NCBI RefSeq assembly: GCF_017104965.1
Contig: NZ_JAAGPR010000017.1
Span: 62,001 to 126,000 of the forward strand
Length of the DNA: 64,000 nucleotides
Source: Paraburkholderia sp. Ac-20340
GTDB taxonomy: Bacteria > Pseudomonadota > Gammaproteobacteria > Burkholderiales > Burkholderiaceae
Direction of reading: 5' to 3'
Every line of letters starts with the position of its first letter. The stretch's first letter is position 1. The notes under the pieces are model-generated. The model had not been told where the DNA came from, made no database searches, and worked only from the letters and a program-made list of their open reading frames with translations. Of the stretch, positions 1-8,682 are shown piece by piece. A program made the translations under genes and the position numbers.

Positions 1-93
1 GAACTTTCCTGTTGCGCCCTCCTCACGCGCGAACCGAATATGGACAGACCGCATGAGTGGTAACGATCCATTCTGGAATTTATCTGGACCTCG

Positions 94-1206
94 ATGAAAC
101 TGGCCTTTCTGGAACCCATGCCTTGGGCGTACGACACGGTAACGCCTTTGTACCGCCCGTTGGGAGGTTCCCAATCGGCCTTATGCTATCTGGCCGCAGA
201 ATTGGTCAGGCAGGGGCACGAAGTTTCGATTCTCAACGAGGTCAGCGAACCCGGGCTGGACGCAAACGGCGTACATATTCTCCCGCGCGCGCAAGCCACG
301 TCGGATAGCGCTCTGATGAAGCGCTTCGATGTCATCGTTGTGTCAAACCTCGCCATCGGGGAAATGCTGCGTAACGCCCTGGGTTTCCGTGTTCCGCTTG
401 TGCTGTGGACGGGACATGCACCCGACCAGGGCGCGGTTGAATCATTGTCCAGACTCGAGGAGCGAGAGGCCTGGCATGGCTATGCGTTTGTCAGCAATTG
501 GCAGGCGAGTGCTTATCAAAGGGCATTTTCAATTCCCTCTGACAAGATTCAGGTGCTTCACAATGGCATTGCGCCAGCCTTTGCCTCCACGCCCCTTTGC
601 GAACCCTGGTTTGTACAGGGACGCGATCCGGTGCTTGCCTATACCAGCACACCCTTCCGGGGGCTTACCTGGCTTCTCGACGCCTTTCCCGCAATCCGCG
701 AAGCATTTCCCAACGCGCGGCTGCGGGTCTTCTCCAGTATGGCGGTCTACAACTTGCCCGCAAGTCAGGACGATTACGGTCGCATCTATGAACGCTGCGA
801 CCGTATGGACCAGGTCGAGTACGTTGGTTCGGTTTCTCAATCTCAGTTGCCGATTGAGATGGCGCAATGTGCTGGACTTGCCTATCCGTCCGTTTTTCCG
901 GAAACGTTTTGCATTTCCGCGGCAGAAGCCTTGGCAATCGGGGCGAGTCTGCTCACGACCCGTTGCGGCGCGCTACCTTCCCTATTCGGCGAGTACGGAG
1001 AATTTATTGACCTGTCGTCTGACCTGAATGGCTTTGAGTCGAGATATGGCGACCTGGTTATCGAAAGCCTCAGGAAGGATCTTGCCGCCCCCGAACTGCG
1101 GCAGAAAAGACGGCAGGCGAATGCCGACGCAGTACGTCAACGCTTTTCGTGGCCGTCTCTTGCCCGATCATGGATTGAATGGCTTCATGGCCTGCTTGAA
1201 AACTAA
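94..1206 (+). CDS. GT4-like glycosyltransferase
   Basis: A 370-residue cytoplasmic glycosyltransferase of the GT-B fold. The N-terminal half has the glycine-rich loop typical of GT4 enzymes (PLGGSQSALCYLAAEL, about residues 23-38). The C-terminal half carries the nucleotide-sugar binding region with the E-x7-E type motif in FPETFCISAAEALAIG. No signal peptide or membrane segment is visible. It lies 40 bp before a TPR/GT41 gene and near a type I exporter, so I infer that it helps glycosylate a cell-surface protein or glycan. Donor and acceptor cannot be read from sequence. The ATG at 94 gives a normal family N-terminus (MKLAFLEPMPW). Its promoter may lie before the window. Confidence 0.85.
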   Translation: MKLAFLEPMPWAYDTVTPLYRPLGGSQSALCYLAAELVRQGHEVSILNEVSEPGLDANGVHILPRAQATSDSALMKRFDVIVVSNLAIGEMLRNALGFRVPLVLWTGHAPDQGAVESLSRLEEREAWHGYAFVSNWQASAYQRAFSIPSDKIQVLHNGIAPAFASTPLCEPWFVQGRDPVLAYTSTPFRGLTWLLDAFPAIREAFPNARLRVFSSMAVYNLPASQDDYGRIYERCDRMDQVEYVGSVSQSQLPIEMAQCAGLAYPSVFPETFCISAAEALAIGASLLTTRCGALPSLFGEYGEFIDLSSDLNGFESRYGDLVIESLRKDLAAPELRQKRRQANADAVRQRFSWPSLARSWIEWLHGLLEN

Positions 1207-1246
1207 AGTCGATTGCGAGCCAATATTTTCAAAAGTAAATTAAATA

Positions 1247-3196
1247 GTGATCGAAAACGAACAGGTTGCGCAGGACGCTTCGCAAAAGCAATACGTGCTC
1301 GACGTACTGTATTTTCACGGCGTGGAGCTAAGTCAACAGGGTCGCGTTGCTGAGGCGCTTTCCTTCTATAGTCATGCTCTGGAAAGCGCTGCCGACGAGC
1401 CAGCCCTCGCTTATCTGTTAGGACGTCAAGCGCAGGCGTTTAACTCTCTCGGCTGCCTGGATGAAGCGCTCGAATGTGCCCAGCGCGCCCTGCGCCTCGA
1501 TCCTTCCCAGATTACTGCTCAATGCCCCGTGGCATACGTGCTTTTACTTAAAGGGCGCTTCGAAGAGTGCATCGAATTCTGCGATCACGCACTGGCGTAT
1601 CACCCCGAACGCGCCGAGCTATTGCACAACCGCACGGCCGCGCTTGGTGGACTGCGGCGAATTGAAGAAGCGCTGGCTACCAGTAATCGCATTCTGTGCG
1701 TCAACCCCAACGACGTTCGCGCACTCAGAAATAGCGCGGTCATGCTGGATCGACTTGGCCGATATGCGGAGTCGGTCGACTATTATCGGCGTGCTGCATC
1801 TCTCGATTCTTCCGAGCCTTGGTTATTGGGCTTGCTGCTCAACGCACAATTGAGATTATTCGACTGGAACGGATTAGATAGCCTGGTTAGCCATATTGAG
1901 CATGCGCTGCTCGAAGGCAAGCCAGTCGTTGAACCGTTCCTCTTTCTGCCTGTCTGCCATGACCCTCAACAGCAACTTGATGCTGCCCGGATTTACGCCG
2001 CCGAAATCGGTCTAACGGCCCGGGATAGACAGGATTTCCAGCCAACGGGCGAATTGCGTGATCGTATTCGTGTCGGTTATTTTTCGTCGGATTTTCGTAC
2101 CCATCCGGTGATGGACTTGCTGGCCGAGGTCTTTGAACTGCACGACAGAGCGCGATTTGAAATTCACGCGTTCTCGTCCCTCGACGATCCTCATGATCCC
2201 GCTCAGGAGCGGGCCCGCGCGGCTTTCGATCACTTTCATAATGTCGAGAAGATGTTGCCCGGCGATGTAGTCGCATTGGCGCGACGAGTGAACCTGGACA
2301 TCGCGGTTGATTTGAACGGTCACACGCAAGGTGCGCAACCTGTAGCGCTCGCAACCCGGTTGGCTCCCGTACAGATTGCTTATCTTGGCTATCCGGGCAG
2401 TTCGGGCGCGGACTTTATCGACTACATCATTGCCGATCCGGTCGTTATTCCGCCTGAAACCAGACGTTTTTATTCCGAAAAGAGCCTATGTTTGCCAGGC
2501 TCCTTTCAACCCAATGATCGAAAGCGCCAGCGAGCCGGTTTGCCAAAGGCTCGCGCAGACTATGGTTTGCCGGAGCATGGGTTTGTATTCTGCTGCTTTA
2601 ATGCACCGGGAAAGCTGCAACCCGCACTCTTTGATCGATGGATCCGCATTCTTAAAGCCGTCGACGATAGTGTGCTGTGGGTGTATTGCAGCAGCGAGGA
2701 TAGCGCGCGCGACAACCTTCGCCGGGAAGCGATGATTCGTGGGCTGGACCCCGTGCGAATTATTTTTGCCGAACGCTTGCCCCTGCAGCAGCACCTGGCG
2801 CGACATCGATGCGCCGATCTGTTTCTCGATACGTTTCCTTTCAATGCCGGCGCAACGGCCAGTTACGCGCTTTGGTGCGGACTCCCTGTACTCACCGTTT
2901 CTGGGCATGCTTTTGCGAGCCGCTATGGTGCCAGCCTGCTAACGGCAGTTGGGTTGCCGGAACTCATTTCGCCGAATCTTGACGCCTACGAGGCTATGGC
3001 GATCGAACTCGGCCGATCGCCGCATAACCTTGACGTATTCAAACGCAAGCTGGATGTGGCCAGAGAACAGTCTGTCCTGTTTGATACGCCGCGCTACGTG
3101 CGTAACCTTGAAACCGCTTACGAAACGGTGTGGCAACGCTATTGCGACGGCCTTTCGCCAGATCACATCGAGATCGAAGCTGAACAGATTTTCTAG
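1247..3196 (+). CDS. TPR-containing GT41 (O-GlcNAc transferase/SPINDLY-like) glycosyltransferase
   Basis: A 649-residue protein. Tetratricopeptide repeats fill roughly residues 15-200 (for example LGCLDEALECAQRALRLDP and LGRYAESVDYYRRAASLD). The C-terminal half is a GT41 catalytic region: IRVGYFSSDFRTHPV, DLNGHTQGAQP, LGYPGSSGADFIDYI, FCCFN, and DLFLDTFPFNAGATASYALWCGLPVLT. Family knowledge: GT41 enzymes transfer sugars to Ser/Thr (OGT) or Asn (HMW1C) of proteins in the cytoplasm. The start is a GTG at 1247. The region after FCCFN reads APGKLQP where family members usually have a polar NxxYKxxP stretch, so acceptor specificity may differ. I infer that the large repeat protein at 8683-11550 is a possible acceptor. 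Confidence 0.88.
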   Translation: MIENEQVAQDASQKQYVLDVLYFHGVELSQQGRVAEALSFYSHALESAADEPALAYLLGRQAQAFNSLGCLDEALECAQRALRLDPSQITAQCPVAYVLLLKGRFEECIEFCDHALAYHPERAELLHNRTAALGGLRRIEEALATSNRILCVNPNDVRALRNSAVMLDRLGRYAESVDYYRRAASLDSSEPWLLGLLLNAQLRLFDWNGLDSLVSHIEHALLEGKPVVEPFLFLPVCHDPQQQLDAARIYAAEIGLTARDRQDFQPTGELRDRIRVGYFSSDFRTHPVMDLLAEVFELHDRARFEIHAFSSLDDPHDPAQERARAAFDHFHNVEKMLPGDVVALARRVNLDIAVDLNGHTQGAQPVALATRLAPVQIAYLGYPGSSGADFIDYIIADPVVIPPETRRFYSEKSLCLPGSFQPNDRKRQRAGLPKARADYGLPEHGFVFCCFNAPGKLQPALFDRWIRILKAVDDSVLWVYCSSEDSARDNLRREAMIRGLDPVRIIFAERLPLQQHLARHRCADLFLDTFPFNAGATASYALWCGLPVLTVSGHAFASRYGASLLTAVGLPELISPNLDAYEAMAIELGRSPHNLDVFKRKLDVAREQSVLFDTPRYVRNLETAYETVWQRYCDGLSPDHIEIEAEQIF

Positions 3197-3546
3197 CGGC
3201 ACCTGCGTGACCACAACCGCCGCAAAACATGCCGTTCACGCAATATCGGGCGAAATCCCGAATGCGAGTGGCGGCATCACCGATGCCTCGTGATACGACC
3301 GTCGCGTCGATCGAACGCATTCTGTCGGACCTTAATTTCAAATTGCTGTCATTGAGCTTTCCGAATTCATTCGATGTGTGCGTGGAATATTGACGTTAAC
3401 TAACAAATATTAAAAGTTCACGACAAGTCAGGTTTTCTGCATATTTCGATATTAGACCTCAATTAGGATTCTGTTCGCTGCTATCAATCCCGCTGATTTT
3501 GATTCGATCGGGAACCTGTATCGTCGTATTCAAATTCACCTGTTGA
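3197..3546. other. Intergenic region before the type I exporter
   Basis: A 350-bp stretch with no convincing gene. It turns AT-rich from about 3385 to 3545, unlike the surrounding genes, which fits a promoter region for the exporter operon. A TTGACG at 3390-3395 could be a -35 element, but I see no well-spaced -10 for it. Confidence 0.5.
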
Positions 3547-5679
3547 ATGACAAGTAATTCGCATACCGAAGTAAAAGTAATCGATGATCCCGGCCTTGCT
3601 GCATTGGTAACCATCGCCCGCTTTCACAACATCGCTGCCGACGCGGCGCAACTCAGGCATGCCGCTGCAACAGGAACCGGCCAGTTCACCGACAAGGACC
3701 TGGTACTCTCTGCACGCAGCCTGGGGTTAAAAGCACGCATCGTTACCTTGCGAGTAGACACGCTGGCTAGCACGCCCCTGCCCGCACTCGTACTCGATCG
3801 CGATAACCGTCACTTCATTCTCGCGAAGACCGATGGCAAGACCGCGCTCGTTCTGGAGCCCGGCGCCGCAGCACCCACGGTCAAGCCGCTCGAAGAAATC
3901 GCCGCCCGCAGCACCGGCCAGATGCTGCTGTTCGCCTCGCGCGCATCGCTGGCGGGCGAACTCGCGCGCTTCGACTTCTCGTGGTTCATCCCGGCCATCG
4001 TGCGTTATCGCAGACTGCTGCTCGAAGTGCTGGGCGTGTCGCTCGTATTGCAACTCTTCGGCCTGGTCTCGCCGCTGATGTTCCAGGTCGTCATGGACAA
4101 GGTGCTGGTGAACCGTACCTATTCGACGCTCAACGTCGTGTGCATGACGCTGCTGGTCGCCTCGCTATTTGAGGTTCTGCTCACCGGCCTGCGCAACTAT
4201 GTATTTGCGCACACAACCAATCGTATCGATGTCGAACTCGGCGCGCGGCTGTTCCGGCATCTGGTGGCGCTGCCGCTGGGTTACTTCGGCGCGCGTCGTG
4301 TGGGCGACACGGTGGCGCGCGTGCGCGAACTGGAAAATATCCGCAATTTCCTCACCGGTCAGGCACTCACCGCGATTATCGACCTCGCGTTTTCATTCGT
4401 GTTCCTCGCGGTCATGTTCGTCTACAGCGTGTGGCTGACGCTGCTCGTGGTGGCTTCGCTGCCTGTGTATGTCGCGGTTTCCGCGCTGATGGTGCCTGCG
4501 TTCCGCGTGCGTCTGAACGAGAAGTTCGCGCGCGGCGCCGATAACCAGTCGTTTCTCGTCGAGTCGGTTTCCGGCGTCGAAACCGTGAAAGCGATGGCGG
4601 TCGAACCGCAGTTTATCCGTCGCTGGGAATCGCAACTTGCGGCTTATGTGAGTGCGGGTTTTCGCGTGAACCAGCTCGGCAATATTGGCCAGCAACTCAT
4701 TCAGCTTGTCGGCAAGCTGGTGACGTTGGGGACGCTTTTTATCGGCGCGCGGCTCGTGATCGACGGACGACTTTCGGTTGGCGAACTGGTGGCGTTCAAC
4801 ATGATGTCGCAGCGCGTGAGCGCGCCGGTGCTGCGCCTCGCGCAACTCTGGCAGGACTTCCAGCAGACCGGCATTTCGATGCAGCGTCTGGGCGATATCC
4901 TCAACACGCGCACCGAAATTCCGCAGACACGCCAGGCGCAGCCACCGATCCGCGGCGATGTCGCATTCGAGAATATCCGCTTTCGCTATCGCCCGGATGG
5001 CCCGCTCGTTGTCGATGGTGTGTCGATCGATATTCGCGCGGGGCAGGTGATTGGCATTGTCGGGCGCTCGGGCTCCGGTAAAAGCACGCTCACGAAACTG
5101 CTGCAACGTCTCTATGTTCCCGAGCAGGGCACGGTGCGCATCGACGGCCAGGATCTGGCGCTGGCCGATCCCGCGTGGCTGCGCCGGCAGGTCGGCGTGG
5201 TGCTGCAGGAGAACCTGCTGTTTAACCGCAGCGTGCGCGAGAACATCGCACTGACCGATCCAGGCGTGCCACTCGAAGCCGTGATTCAGGCCGCCAGACT
5301 CGCAGGCGCGCATGAATTCATTTGCGAATTGCCCGAAGCTTACGACACCGTCGTGGGCGAACACGGCAGCAATCTTTCAGGCGGCCAGCGCCAGCGTCTC
5401 GCGATTGCGCGCGCGCTGCTGACCAACCCGCGCATTCTTATTTTCGACGAAGCGACAAGCGCGCTCGACTTCGAAACCGAACGCGTTATCCGCGAGAACA
5501 TGAAGGCAATCTGTGCGGGGCGTACCGTGGTGATCATTGCGCACCGGCTCACTGCCGTGCGTCACGCGGACCAGATTATCGCCATGGATCACGGCAAGGT
5601 CGTCGAGCAGGGCAGCCACGATGCGCTGCTCGCCCACGGCGGCTATTACGCGCACCTCGTTTCCCTGCAGGACGGCTGA
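3547..5679 (+). CDS. Type I secretion ABC transporter (HlyB family)
   Basis: A 710-residue inner-membrane permease-ATPase. Residues about 10-135 form a C39-like domain that lacks a catalytic cysteine near its start (ALVTIARFHNIAAD), so it is the non-cleaving HlyB-type docking domain and not a bacteriocin protease. A six-helix transmembrane domain follows, then an ATPase with Walker A (GIVGRSGSGKST), signature LSGGQRQRLAIARALL and Walker B ILIFDEATSALD. It ends 2 bp before the membrane-fusion gene and forms an operon with it and the TolC-like gene. It energises one-step export across both membranes; the likely cargo is the repeat protein encoded just downstream. Confidence 0.93.
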   Translation: MTSNSHTEVKVIDDPGLAALVTIARFHNIAADAAQLRHAAATGTGQFTDKDLVLSARSLGLKARIVTLRVDTLASTPLPALVLDRDNRHFILAKTDGKTALVLEPGAAAPTVKPLEEIAARSTGQMLLFASRASLAGELARFDFSWFIPAIVRYRRLLLEVLGVSLVLQLFGLVSPLMFQVVMDKVLVNRTYSTLNVVCMTLLVASLFEVLLTGLRNYVFAHTTNRIDVELGARLFRHLVALPLGYFGARRVGDTVARVRELENIRNFLTGQALTAIIDLAFSFVFLAVMFVYSVWLTLLVVASLPVYVAVSALMVPAFRVRLNEKFARGADNQSFLVESVSGVETVKAMAVEPQFIRRWESQLAAYVSAGFRVNQLGNIGQQLIQLVGKLVTLGTLFIGARLVIDGRLSVGELVAFNMMSQRVSAPVLRLAQLWQDFQQTGISMQRLGDILNTRTEIPQTRQAQPPIRGDVAFENIRFRYRPDGPLVVDGVSIDIRAGQVIGIVGRSGSGKSTLTKLLQRLYVPEQGTVRIDGQDLALADPAWLRRQVGVVLQENLLFNRSVRENIALTDPGVPLEAVIQAARLAGAHEFICELPEAYDTVVGEHGSNLSGGQRQRLAIARALLTNPRILIFDEATSALDFETERVIRENMKAICAGRTVVIIAHRLTAVRHADQIIAMDHGKVVEQGSHDALLAHGGYYAHLVSLQDG

Positions 5680-5681
5680 GC

Positions 5682-7103
5682 ATGCAATCGATGAAATTTC
5701 AGGCGTTCTCCGATCTGGTGCGACGCTACTCGACGATATGGCGCGAAGTCTGGCATATCCGCGCGCAACTGGAACGCCCGGCACGCGACGCCGAACAACT
5801 CGCGTTTCTACCCGCTGAACTCGAACTCGTTGAAACGCCCGTGCATCCTGCGCCACGCTGGACGATGCGCGTGCTTGTCGCGCTTACGGTGATTGCGCTG
5901 CTGATCGGCGTGATCGGGCGGCTCGATATCGTGGTGACGGCGAGCGGCCAGTTCATTCCAGATGCACGTGTGAAAACGATCCAGCCTGCAATGACTGGTG
6001 TCGTGCGCGAGATCCGCGTGCGCGACGGCCAGCGCGTGGCAGCAGGCGATCTGCTGATGAAACTCGACACGACCCAGGCCGCCGCCGATGCCGACAAGGC
6101 TCATATGTCACGACTCGATGCGGAACTCGCAGCCGCACGCGCGAATGCATTGCTCGCTGCGCAACGCGACAGCAAACCGCCCGTCGTAGCGAAAATCGAC
6201 GACGCGCCCGACGCACGCATGCAGGACGCGCAACGTCACGCCGAAGGCGCGTGGTTCGAATATCGTGATCAATACGCGGGCGAACAGGCCGAACTTGCGA
6301 AACGCCAGGCGCAACTCGACAGCACGCGAGCCGAGATCGCCAAGCTCGTGGCGACCGCGCCGCTCGCGCGCCAGCAGGCCGATGCGTACCGCGCACTCGT
6401 CGCCGATAAATACGTCGCCCGTAACGACTATCTCGACAAGGAGCAGCAGGCGCTCGACAAGCAGAACGAACTCGCCGCGCAGCGCAGCCACGCGAACGAA
6501 CTGGCGGCTGCGATCACCCAGCAGCGCGCCGAAGTCGAGGCCACGGCATCGAAGTTCCGTCGCGACCAGCTCGACGAACTGGAAAAGGCCACGCAGCTCG
6601 CCACGCAGAATCGCGACGATGAAACCAAGGCGCAGACGCGTCAGGCCTTGATGAGTCTCACGGCGCCGGTCGCGGGCACCGTGCAGCAGCTTGCGGCGCA
6701 TACGCTTGGCGGTGTGGTGACGACCGCGCAGTCGCTGATGGAAATCGTGCCCGACGATTCGCTCGAAGTCGAAGCGCGGCTGCAAAACCGCGATATCGGT
6801 TTCGTGCAGGCGGGCCAGCGCGCTGCGGTAAAAATCGAGGCGTTTCCGTATACACGTTATGGATTCCTGAACGGTACGATCACGCAGGTTTCGAATGACG
6901 CCGTGCAGGATAAAAAGCTCGGGCTGACGTTCCCGGTGCGCATCCGCCTGGAGACGAACCGCATTCATATCGATAACCGCTGGATTACGTTGACACCTGG
7001 TATGGCGGTGACGGCCGATATCCGCACCGGCAAACGCAGTGTGATCGGTTACTTCATCGATCCGCTGTTGCAGACGACGCGGGAGAGCATGCGTGAACGT
7101 TAA
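5682..7103 (+). CDS. HlyD-family membrane fusion protein
   Basis: A 473-residue periplasmic adaptor. I chose the ATG at 5682, 2 bp after the exporter stop; the frame stays open upstream, but that part overlaps the exporter gene. A single transmembrane helix lies at about residues 60-85 (MRVLVALTVIALLIGVIG). It is followed by a lipoyl half (ASGQFIPDARVKTIQPAMTG), a long Ala/Gln/Glu/Arg-rich coiled coil at about 120-320, the second lipoyl half (APVAGTVQQLAAHTLGG) and a beta-barrel C-terminus. It links the ABC transporter to the TolC-like channel. The 3' end overlaps the next gene by 11 bp, which suggests translational coupling. Confidence 0.93.
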   Translation: MQSMKFQAFSDLVRRYSTIWREVWHIRAQLERPARDAEQLAFLPAELELVETPVHPAPRWTMRVLVALTVIALLIGVIGRLDIVVTASGQFIPDARVKTIQPAMTGVVREIRVRDGQRVAAGDLLMKLDTTQAAADADKAHMSRLDAELAAARANALLAAQRDSKPPVVAKIDDAPDARMQDAQRHAEGAWFEYRDQYAGEQAELAKRQAQLDSTRAEIAKLVATAPLARQQADAYRALVADKYVARNDYLDKEQQALDKQNELAAQRSHANELAAAITQQRAEVEATASKFRRDQLDELEKATQLATQNRDDETKAQTRQALMSLTAPVAGTVQQLAAHTLGGVVTTAQSLMEIVPDDSLEVEARLQNRDIGFVQAGQRAAVKIEAFPYTRYGFLNGTITQVSNDAVQDKKLGLTFPVRIRLETNRIHIDNRWITLTPGMAVTADIRTGKRSVIGYFIDPLLQTTRESMRER

Positions 7104-8529
7104 AACCATCTCACTGCTCGCGATCATCGCCACATGGGGCATGAATGCCCACGCGTCCGGCGCGTTTGGCGCGCTTGACGTATTGCGCGCGGAACAGAAT
7201 ATCTCCGCGACTGCCGCTGGCAGCATCGTGCCGGTGTGCGAATTCGATCGTGCACCGAGCCGCCCGTTGCCGCTTGCCGAAGCCGTCGAACGCACGCTAT
7301 GCAATAACCCGAAGACACGCGCGGCGTGGGCCGCGGTCAAGGCGCAGGCTGCCGGCGTGGGCGTTGCGCGCGCCGCGTATCTGCCGACGATCTCCGCGAA
7401 CCTGCAGGGCGTGCGCGAGAACTCGGTGACGAACGTCGATAACCATCCGATGTTAAGCACCGATATCGCATCGACGGTGCATGCGGAAAGCGTGAGCCTG
7501 AACTGGCTGCTGTACGACTTCGGCGGGCGCGAAGCGGCGCTGAAAAACGCGAATGCACTGCTCGAAGCCGCACGTGCAACACAGGATGCCACTTTGCAGA
7601 GTTTTTTCGCGCAAACTGCTAAGGATTACTACGCGTCGAAAACGGCAATCGGCAGTCTGCAGGCCGCGCAGGACGTCGAGCTTATGACACGCCAGAGCAT
7701 GACCGCGGCGCAAGCGCGCGCCGACAAAGGCGTGGCGCCGATCACCGATGCGCTGCAGGCGCAGACACAGCACGAGCAGGCCGTCTTCAGTCTGACGAAA
7801 GCGCAAAGCGATGCGCAGACGGCGCTGGGCACGCTCGCAGCCGATATGAACCTCGATCCGTCCATGCCGCTGGAGTTGCCTGCGGTGACGGACAACGTGC
7901 AGACGGGGAAGGACTTCAGCGAACCGGTCGCGGCAATGATCCGCGATGTGCAGCTTTCGCATCCGAGCGTGAGAGCCGCGCAGGCGCAGTACGAAGCGGC
8001 GATGGCGAAGGTTACGCAGACACGTGCGCAGGGCTTGCCATCGATCAGTCTGGTTGCGAAGTACAGCCGTAATAACGAGCCGCAGAGCATGGGCGTGGGC
8101 GAGCCGACGTTTCCGTCGACAGGGCATGACGCGTATATCGGCGTGCAGTTGAGCATTCCGCTGTTCGAGGGCTTCGGGCGGCATTACCAGGTGGATCAGG
8201 CAAAGGCGCAGGCCGAGCGGCAGGAGTATGCGCTGGAGGATGCGAAGCGCCAGGTCGGGCTGGATGTATGGAGCAGTTACCAGACGCTGACGGGTGCTAC
8301 GCAGAACGCGCAGAACAGCGCGAATCTGCTGGCGATTGCGCAGCGTTCGTGGGATGCGGCGAAGCATCGTTATGACGCTGGAGTCGGGAACATTCTTGAG
8401 TTGATGAACACGCAGGCCGCGCTGGCGAATGCGAAGCAGCGGCGCGTGCAGGCGCTCGCGGATTGGGATAACGCGAGAGTGGACCTGGCCGCGAAGCTGG
8501 GGAGGTTGGGGCGGGGGGATCTGGAGTGA
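7093..8529 (+). CDS. TolC-family outer membrane channel
   Basis: A 478-residue outer membrane factor starting at a GTG inside the end of the HlyD-like gene. It has an N-terminal signal peptide (LLAIIATWGMNAHAS) and two homologous OEP halves, each beginning with the usual long helix (PLAEAVERTLCNNPKTRAAWAAVKAQ, about residues 60-85, and the second from about 270). Family knowledge: three copies form a barrel plus periplasmic tunnel docked to the adaptor. With the preceding two genes it makes a complete three-component type I secretion system, and the channel is dedicated to it. Confidence 0.93.
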   Translation: MNVKTISLLAIIATWGMNAHASGAFGALDVLRAEQNISATAAGSIVPVCEFDRAPSRPLPLAEAVERTLCNNPKTRAAWAAVKAQAAGVGVARAAYLPTISANLQGVRENSVTNVDNHPMLSTDIASTVHAESVSLNWLLYDFGGREAALKNANALLEAARATQDATLQSFFAQTAKDYYASKTAIGSLQAAQDVELMTRQSMTAAQARADKGVAPITDALQAQTQHEQAVFSLTKAQSDAQTALGTLAADMNLDPSMPLELPAVTDNVQTGKDFSEPVAAMIRDVQLSHPSVRAAQAQYEAAMAKVTQTRAQGLPSISLVAKYSRNNEPQSMGVGEPTFPSTGHDAYIGVQLSIPLFEGFGRHYQVDQAKAQAERQEYALEDAKRQVGLDVWSSYQTLTGATQNAQNSANLLAIAQRSWDAAKHRYDAGVGNILELMNTQAALANAKQRRVQALADWDNARVDLAAKLGRLGRGDLE

Positions 8530-8682
8530 AGCAGAAGTGGCCTAAGTTGATTGACATTGATTTGGAGCCAACTGCTTCAATGCGCGGTTTCGGAGGCCTT
8601 TGACGTTGTGATGCGGTCTCCGTTGGGTCGAATCCGGGTAGTTGATTCGGCAAATTTGTCTTCATTTAATATAGGAATTCTA

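Noticed and set aside
8551..8682. N-terminal extension of the repeat protein from a TTG start
   Set aside because: The extension introduces a cysteine, lacks a ribosome-binding site and reads unlike the rest, whereas the ATG at 8683 has AGGAA at good spacing.
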